NCBI GenBank assembly: GCA_945882005.1
Contig: CAMCWG010000100.1
Span: 1-9,306, forward strand
DNA from: Bordetella parapertussis
Lineage (GTDB): Bacteria > Pseudomonadota > Gammaproteobacteria > Burkholderiales > Burkholderiaceae_B
Length of the DNA stretch: 9,306 nucleotides
Direction of reading: 5' to 3'
Part shown: positions 5,804 through 9,306 of the stretch, in pieces
Position numbering within the stretch: the first letter of the stretch is position 1
Layout of the letters: each line of letters opens with the position of its first letter
The notes under the pieces: generated by a model
What the model was told of the DNA's origin: nothing
Database searches by the model: none
What the model saw: only the letters and a program-made list of their open reading frames with translations
Translations under genes and position numbers: made by a program

Positions 5804-6863
5804 CGCGTAAGCGCTCAGCAGCTTCTCGAATCATTGTGGCCGTCGTATCCCAATCGACACAGCCATCTGTTACTGAACAGCCATAGGTCATTTTGCTACG
5901 ATCGGCTTGAATGGACTGGTTTCCAGCAGCAATATTAGACTCGATCATGACGCCGACAACAGAGCGATTCCCAGCCACAATCTGACTCACGACATCCGAC
6001 ATCACCAAAGGCTGCAACTCTGGCTTCTTGTAGCTATTCGCATGTGAGCAATCGACCACGATCGTGGGTGTGAGCTTTGCCTTCTTCAAGCCCTCTTCTG
6101 CCAGAGCAATGGATACTGTGTCGTAGTTGGGGCGACCATCCCCACCTCTGAGCACGAGGTGACCATAAGGATTTCCGGTCGTGTGCACAATTGAGACTTG
6201 ACCCTCACCCGAGATTCCCAAGAACCGGTGCGGCCGAGACGCAGACAGAATGGCATTTACTGCCACACCCACCTCGCCATTTGTTGCATTTTTAAAGCCG
6301 ACAGGCGTTGACAGGCCCGACGACATCTCACGATGTGTTTGGGACTCTGTTGTCCGCGCACCAATCGCGTTCCAGGCGATCAAGTCACCTAAATATTGAG
6401 GAGAAATGGGATCCAGCGCCTCGGTGCCAGCGGGTAGGCCAAGTTCATTTACATCCAATAGAAACTGCCGGGCAAGTACCATACCCTCGTCAATACGAAA
6501 CGTATCGTCCATATGGGGATCGTTGATATAGCCCTTCCAGCCAACCGTCGTACGTGGCTTTTCAAAATAGACTCGCATCACAATCATCAACACATCCGAG
6601 ACCTCGGTTGCGAGCGCTTTGAGTCTGCGCGCGTAATCCATTCCGGCAACCGGGTCATGAATCGAACATGGCCCGACTACAACAAAGCGCCGTTTATCCT
6701 CACCTTTGAGAATCCGGACGAGTTCCGCTCGACCATTTGCCACCGTCCGGGACGCCACCTCTGTTAGTGGAAACTTGGCCTGAACGGCCTGGGGAGTCGG
6801 CATCGCATGAAACGCTGCAATGTGTAGATTATTCGTTGACGTTGATGCTGCGTGTGCGCTCAT
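5790..6863 (-). CDS. aroF: Class I 3-deoxy-7-phosphoheptulonate (DAHP) synthase
   Basis: Catalyses condensation of phosphoenolpyruvate with erythrose 4-phosphate to DAHP, the first step of the shikimate pathway (cytosolic, metal-dependent). I start it at the ATG at 6861-6863 (357 residues) because GGAA lies 8 bases upstream. A GTG at 6881 would add six residues (MAGTRK) but has no purine-rich site. In ATG numbering, GPCSIHDP (64-71) holds metal ligand Cys66. RVYFEKPRTTVGWKGYIND (97-115), GARTTESQTHREMSSGLSTP (168-187) and VGFKNATNG follow. DCSHAN gives His274, MIESNI gives Glu308, and SVTDGC gives Asp333. All four expected metal ligands are present. The stretches PHRFLGI, MIESNIAAGNQS and RSKMTYGCSVTD resemble E. 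coli AroF (tyrosine-sensitive) more than AroG, as far as I can recall those sequences; feedback specificity is therefore tentative. It is convergent with the catabolic operon and divergent from dinB, so is probably monocistronic and unrelated to its neighbours. Confidence 0.96.
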   Translation of the reverse strand: MSAHAASTSTNNLHIAAFHAMPTPQAVQAKFPLTEVASRTVANGRAELVRILKGEDKRRFVVVGPCSIHDPVAGMDYARRLKALATEVSDVLMIVMRVYFEKPRTTVGWKGYINDPHMDDTFRIDEGMVLARQFLLDVNELGLPAGTEALDPISPQYLGDLIAWNAIGARTTESQTHREMSSGLSTPVGFKNATNGEVGVAVNAILSASRPHRFLGISGEGQVSIVHTTGNPYGHLVLRGGDGRPNYDTVSIALAEEGLKKAKLTPTIVVDCSHANSYKKPELQPLVMSDVVSQIVAGNRSVVGVMIESNIAAGNQSIQADRSKMTYGCSVTDGCVDWDTTATMIREAAERLRGVLA

Positions 6864-6997
6864 TTTTCGAGTTCCGGCCACAATACATTTAAGGATTATT
6901 TTTAGCTATTTTAATCAGCCTGTAAAAAGTACGCTCAACCCATCAAAGAACAAGGCTCTCACCACCCATACACGCCGGATTCACCTAAACTTGAGTC
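6864..6997. promoter_or_regulatory. Intergenic region between divergent aroF and dinB
   Basis: This 134-bp gap is AT-rich in its centre (about 6881-6930), unlike the flanking genes. For aroF (minus strand) a candidate -35 TTTACA at 6921-6926 is spaced 17 bp from a weak -10, AAAAAT, at 6898-6903. For dinB I find no convincing -10 or -35 and only a weak ribosome-binding site (TTGAG, about 6991-6995). No complete CTGT-N8-ACAG LexA box is present. No TyrR-like or tRNA-like element was recognised. Confidence 0.35.
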
Positions 6998-8152
6998 ATG
7001 ACGCGTGGACGCCGAATTGCTCACTTGGATATGGACGCTTTTTTTGCGTCCGTTGAGCTATTGAGCTATCCAGAGCTTCGTGGTCACCCGGTCGTTGTTG
7101 GGGGTAGAAGCGCGAGCGCACCCGCTCCAAATACCTCCTCAGATCTCGAACAATTTCCGCGCCTCAAAGACTACGCCGGCCGTGGGGTCGTGACGACATC
7201 GACTTACGAAGCTCGCGCACTTGGTGTTTTTTCAGGGATGGGCTTAATGAAATCCGCCCTGCTTGCGCCTCACGCCATACTGCTACCGGCAAACTTCGAC
7301 GCTTACCGACATTATTCACAATTGTTCAAACGCGCCGTTACCGAGATCGCACCCGCGGTTGAGGATCGCGGGATCGATGAAATTTATATCGATCTGAGTG
7401 ATCACGAAGAAGACACTCTCACGATTGCTCAGAGAATCAAAGCGCGTGTCTTTGAGGTGACGGGGCTGAGCTGTTCAATCGGCATCAGCCCAAACAAACT
7501 TCTGTCAAAAATTTGCTCAGATTTAGAGAAACCGAACGGGCTAACCATCCTACCAATCGAGCAGCTAGCGGACAGAATCTGGCCACTACCAGCAAAAAAA
7601 ATTAATGGTATCGGGCCTAAAGCAAACGAGAAACTTGGCGCGCTAGGAATTGTGACCGTAGGCGAACTTGCCGCCGCCGCACCAGACTTGCTAATTGCCC
7701 ATTTCGGCAGAGCCACCGGGACATGGATGCACGAGGCCGCCCATGGAATCGACAACCGTCCTGTCGTGACATGGTCAGAACCTAAATCAATCAGCCGGGA
7801 GACAACCTTCGAGCGAGATTTACACCCAAAACATGACCGAGCGTTGCTGTCAGAGGCGTTTACCAAACTCTGCTTAAGACTCTCCGAGGACTTAGCCCGG
7901 AAAGGATATGCATCGAAAACCATCGGGATAAAAATTAAGTTTGCGGATTTTCACGTGATCACCAGGGACGTCACGCTGACAAGCGCGATCTCGACAGGAG
8001 ACCTGATAAGAAAAGCAGCCACGGAATGCCTCAAGCGCGTTCCTCTAGAGCAACGCATACGACTGCTCGGTGTCCGCGCCGCAAACCTTACCGCCCAGAC
8101 CGAGACAGACCAAACACCTGTCGTGTTCCAGTCCAGCCTACCTTTTCCTTAA
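6998..8152 (+). CDS. dinB: DNA polymerase IV (Y-family, DinB)
   Basis: A 384-residue error-prone translesion polymerase. AHLDMDAFFASVE (8-20) contains catalytic Asp11 and the steric-gate Phe16, which excludes ribonucleotides. The second catalytic block is GIDEIYID (125-132) with Asp127 and Glu128; most DinB proteins have SIDEAYLD here. SCSIGISPNKLLSKICSDLEKP (158-179) and PAKKINGIGPKANEKLGALGI (198-218) are the palm/thumb and helix-hairpin-helix parts. The little-finger domain follows the RETTFERDL block. The last residues QSSLPF (378-383) match a beta-clamp binding peptide. It is longer than E. coli DinB (351) mainly because of an insertion of about 25 residues (roughly 38-62) between VVVGG and RGVVTTSTYEAR, seen in Burkholderiales homologues as I recall them. 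It is divergent from aroF with no evident functional tie. No LexA box is visible upstream, so SOS control is unproven. Confidence 0.96.
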   Translation: MTRGRRIAHLDMDAFFASVELLSYPELRGHPVVVGGRSASAPAPNTSSDLEQFPRLKDYAGRGVVTTSTYEARALGVFSGMGLMKSALLAPHAILLPANFDAYRHYSQLFKRAVTEIAPAVEDRGIDEIYIDLSDHEEDTLTIAQRIKARVFEVTGLSCSIGISPNKLLSKICSDLEKPNGLTILPIEQLADRIWPLPAKKINGIGPKANEKLGALGIVTVGELAAAAPDLLIAHFGRATGTWMHEAAHGIDNRPVVTWSEPKSISRETTFERDLHPKHDRALLSEAFTKLCLRLSEDLARKGYASKTIGIKIKFADFHVITRDVTLTSAISTGDLIRKAATECLKRVPLEQRIRLLGVRAANLTAQTETDQTPVVFQSSLPFP

Positions 8153-8242
8153 TGCACTGCACAAACAACCCGATCTGCGCAATCACTTCGTTTCCGTGCG
8201 TTCTAGAGTTATGCTCGGCATAGTGATTCTTCCGAGACCGAC
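8153..8242 (+). promoter_or_regulatory. Intergenic leader before the dioxygenase gene
   Basis: This 90-bp gap separates dinB from the dioxygenase. It contains a perfect short inverted repeat, TATGC (8210-8214) and GCATA (8218-8222) with a TCG spacer, about 20 bp before the ATG. The left arm and the next base (TATGCT) could also serve as a weak -10, with TTCGTT 17 bp upstream as a very poor -35. No terminator for dinB with a U-tract is visible, so read-through from dinB is possible. Confidence 0.3.
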
Positions 8243-9157
8243 ATGATCATTGAACCGAACTCCAACGCAATGGGCGCCCGCGTCCTTGAGCTTGATTTGT
8301 CTATCAGTCTCAAAGGCAGTGAGATCGATCAGTTGATGCATGCGCTAGGCACCCATGGAGTCTTAGAGTTCCCCGAGCAACATCTCTCAACCAGTCAACT
8401 CAAAGCATTTAGCGAACGTTTTGGAGAGCTCTACATTAGCCCGGGTGGGAGAGCACAGGCTGACGGTCATCCTGAGGTGATGATTCTGTCGAACATGACG
8501 AGAGATGGTCAAGCAGTTGGACTAAAAGATGCGGGTCAATCCTGGCACACGGACATGTCATACGCCAAGATGATCGCCTTTGCGAACGTCTTATACGGCA
8601 CGACGATTCCACATCGTGGTGGAAAGCCCTTGGGAGCGACGCAATTTCGCAATATGCACGCTGCCTATGAAGACTTGCCGTCCGAGCTAAAACAAACGCT
8701 CGCAAACAAAACAATCACCCATGATTTCAATAAGTTTTGGGAAATGATGCGTGCGAGACCCGGAAGTGCTCGACCGGCACTCAGCGAGCGAGAGCGACAA
8801 GCGCGGCCCCCTGCTGTGCATCCTGCTGTACTCACTCATCCGATCACCGGAAAAAAGGTGTTGTACGCAAACCCCGGGTACGCTATGCATATCAGCGATA
8901 TGTCAGAAAACGAGAGCAAGAAAACGCTTGATTTTCTGTTTTCGCATCAACTACAAGACAAGTTTTTATACACCTACGCGTGGAAGAAAAATTCGCTGCT
9001 GATGTGGGACAACATCGGCACCACCCACAATGCTGTCGCAGATTACGAGCCGCATGAGCATCGATACATCGAACGATGCCAAGTTATGGCGACCCGCCTC
9101 TATGGCGAAAAGGGAACCGCCCATCCAATTATGTTCACTTCAGGGACCTTGTCATGA
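8243..9157 (+). CDS. TauD/TfdA-family Fe(II)/2-oxoglutarate-dependent dioxygenase
   Basis: A 304-residue member of the taurine/2,4-D dioxygenase family, which hydroxylates a substrate with O2 and 2-oxoglutarate and often thereby releases a side group such as sulfite or glyoxylate. The iron-binding facial triad is visible: HTD within SWHTDMSY (His102, Asp104) and the distal His262 in WDNIGTTHNAVADY. The 2-oxoglutarate-binding arginines are expected at Arg274/Arg278 in HRYIERCQV, spaced 12 and 16 after the His, much as in TauD. IPHRGGKPLGATQFRNM (122-138) corresponds to the family GGDTxF block but carries extra residues between GG and T. YANPGYAMHI (208-217) is another family block. The start has only a weak GAG upstream (8234-8236). 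Its stop overlaps the next Bug gene (ATGA), linking it to uptake of an organic acid or aryl-acid-type substrate. The substrate is not predictable; a sulfonate role is not supported because no ssu/tau transporter genes are present. Confidence 0.93.
   Translation: MIIEPNSNAMGARVLELDLSISLKGSEIDQLMHALGTHGVLEFPEQHLSTSQLKAFSERFGELYISPGGRAQADGHPEVMILSNMTRDGQAVGLKDAGQSWHTDMSYAKMIAFANVLYGTTIPHRGGKPLGATQFRNMHAAYEDLPSELKQTLANKTITHDFNKFWEMMRARPGSARPALSERERQARPPAVHPAVLTHPITGKKVLYANPGYAMHISDMSENESKKTLDFLFSHQLQDKFLYTYAWKKNSLLMWDNIGTTHNAVADYEPHEHRYIERCQVMATRLYGEKGTAHPIMFTSGTLS
9142..9145 (+). promoter_or_regulatory. Ribosome-binding site for the third Bug gene
   Basis: An AGGG-type purine run at 9142-9145, inside the end of the dioxygenase gene, lies 8 bases before the ATG at 9154. 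It supports the overlapping start independent of simple re-initiation. Confidence 0.45.
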
Positions 9158-9306
9158 AACGCGCGGCACTTATTATCTGTTTGGGGCTACTGGCCTGTAC
9201 GTTATCGTTCAGCGCGCGCAGCCAGGCGCGTGAATTTCCCGACAAGCCCTTAAGACTGGTAGTTGCCTACGCACCAGGCGGTGCAACCGATATTGTTGCG
9301 CGGATG
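9154..9306 (+). CDS. Bug/TctC-family substrate-binding protein (3), N-terminal fragment cut by window edge
   Basis: The last 153 bases encode 51 residues with no stop. A signal peptide (MKRAALIICLGLLACTLSFS) is followed by probable cleavage after SARSQA near residue 25. The mature start is EFPDKPLRLVVAYAPGGATD (27-46) then IVARM, the characteristic Bug opening with the APGGxxD ligand loop. LLAC at residues 12-15 weakly resembles a lipobox, but the Sec signal reading fits the family better. It overlaps the dioxygenase stop by 4 bp, so the two are co-translated and probably handle the same compound. The rest of the protein, and any permease, lies beyond the right edge. Confidence 0.9.
   Translation, partial: MKRAALIICLGLLACTLSFSARSQAREFPDKPLRLVVAYAPGGATDIVARM

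Noticed and set aside
6864..6881. GTG start for aroF at 6881, six residues longer
   Set aside because: No purine-rich site precedes it, while the ATG at 6863 has GGAA at a good distance; the extra residues are not part of the family core.
6920..6935. Possible LexA (SOS) box upstream of dinB
   Set aside because: Only the left half CTGT is present; the right half reads CGCT instead of ACAG.
7429..7923. 164-residue open frame on the minus strand inside dinB
   Set aside because: It is antisense to the conserved polymerase core, shows no recognisable domain or ribosome-binding site, and is a by-product of dinB codon use.
8026..8223. 65-residue plus-strand frame across the dinB end and the following gap
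   Set aside because: Mostly out-of-frame dinB sequence; no ribosome-binding site and no recognisable content.
9187..9198. Lipobox in the third Bug protein (LLAC)
   Set aside because: The -2 position is Leu rather than a small residue, and a standard Sec cleavage site follows at SARSQA as in other Bug proteins.
1..9306. Mobile elements, integrase, tRNA genes, CRISPR arrays, attachment sites
   Set aside because: No transposase or integrase frame, no tandem spaced repeats and no cloverleaf-like sequence was seen; the gaps are short and gene order looks like stable chromosome.

Overview
The window looks like a chromosomal segment of a betaproteobacterium, most likely Burkholderiales (Alcaligenaceae or Comamonadaceae style). 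The evidence is three separate Bug/TctC-type periplasmic solute-binding proteins in 9.3 kb, a class strongly expanded in that order, and a DinB with the long insertion after its first motif. G+C is moderate by eye, and gene density is high. I see no mobile element, rRNA, tRNA or CRISPR array.

Region 1 (1-5777) is a pair of divergent catabolic units around a 188-bp control region at 1635-1822. The leftward unit is a Bug binding protein (648-1634) followed after 5 bp by the N-terminal 214 residues of a LeuC/aconitase-family hydro-lyase that runs off the left edge. The rightward unit is a CitE-like HpcH/HpaI lyase (1823-2701), a second Bug protein (2731-3708), a class III CaiB-type CoA-transferase (3718-4920) and a LigI-like TIM-barrel amidohydrolase (4917-5777). 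Gaps in the rightward unit are 29 bp, 9 bp and a 4-bp ATGA overlap. A reasonable inference is a carboxylic-acid degradation route: capture of a di- or tricarboxylate (possibly released from a lactone by the amidohydrolase), hydration or isomerisation, transfer of CoA, and retro-Claisen or aldol cleavage to central metabolites. Citraconate or citramalate is the simplest substrate that fits all parts, but this is not shown by the sequence.

The divergent control region has two inverted repeats (1729-1749 and 1788-1800) placed on either side of a -10-like TATAGT at 1774-1779. This would suit one activator and/or repressor controlling both arms, although no regulator gene is in the window.

Region 2 (5778-8152) is housekeeping. 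A hairpin at 5778-5803 separates the catabolic unit from a convergent class I DAHP synthase (minus strand, shikimate pathway entry). Divergently from that lies dinB, the Y-family DNA polymerase IV, with catalytic acids and a C-terminal clamp-binding peptide.

Region 3 (8243-9306) starts another transport/catabolism unit: a TauD/TfdA-family Fe(II)/2-oxoglutarate dioxygenase overlapped by 4 bp with a third Bug protein cut off by the right edge.
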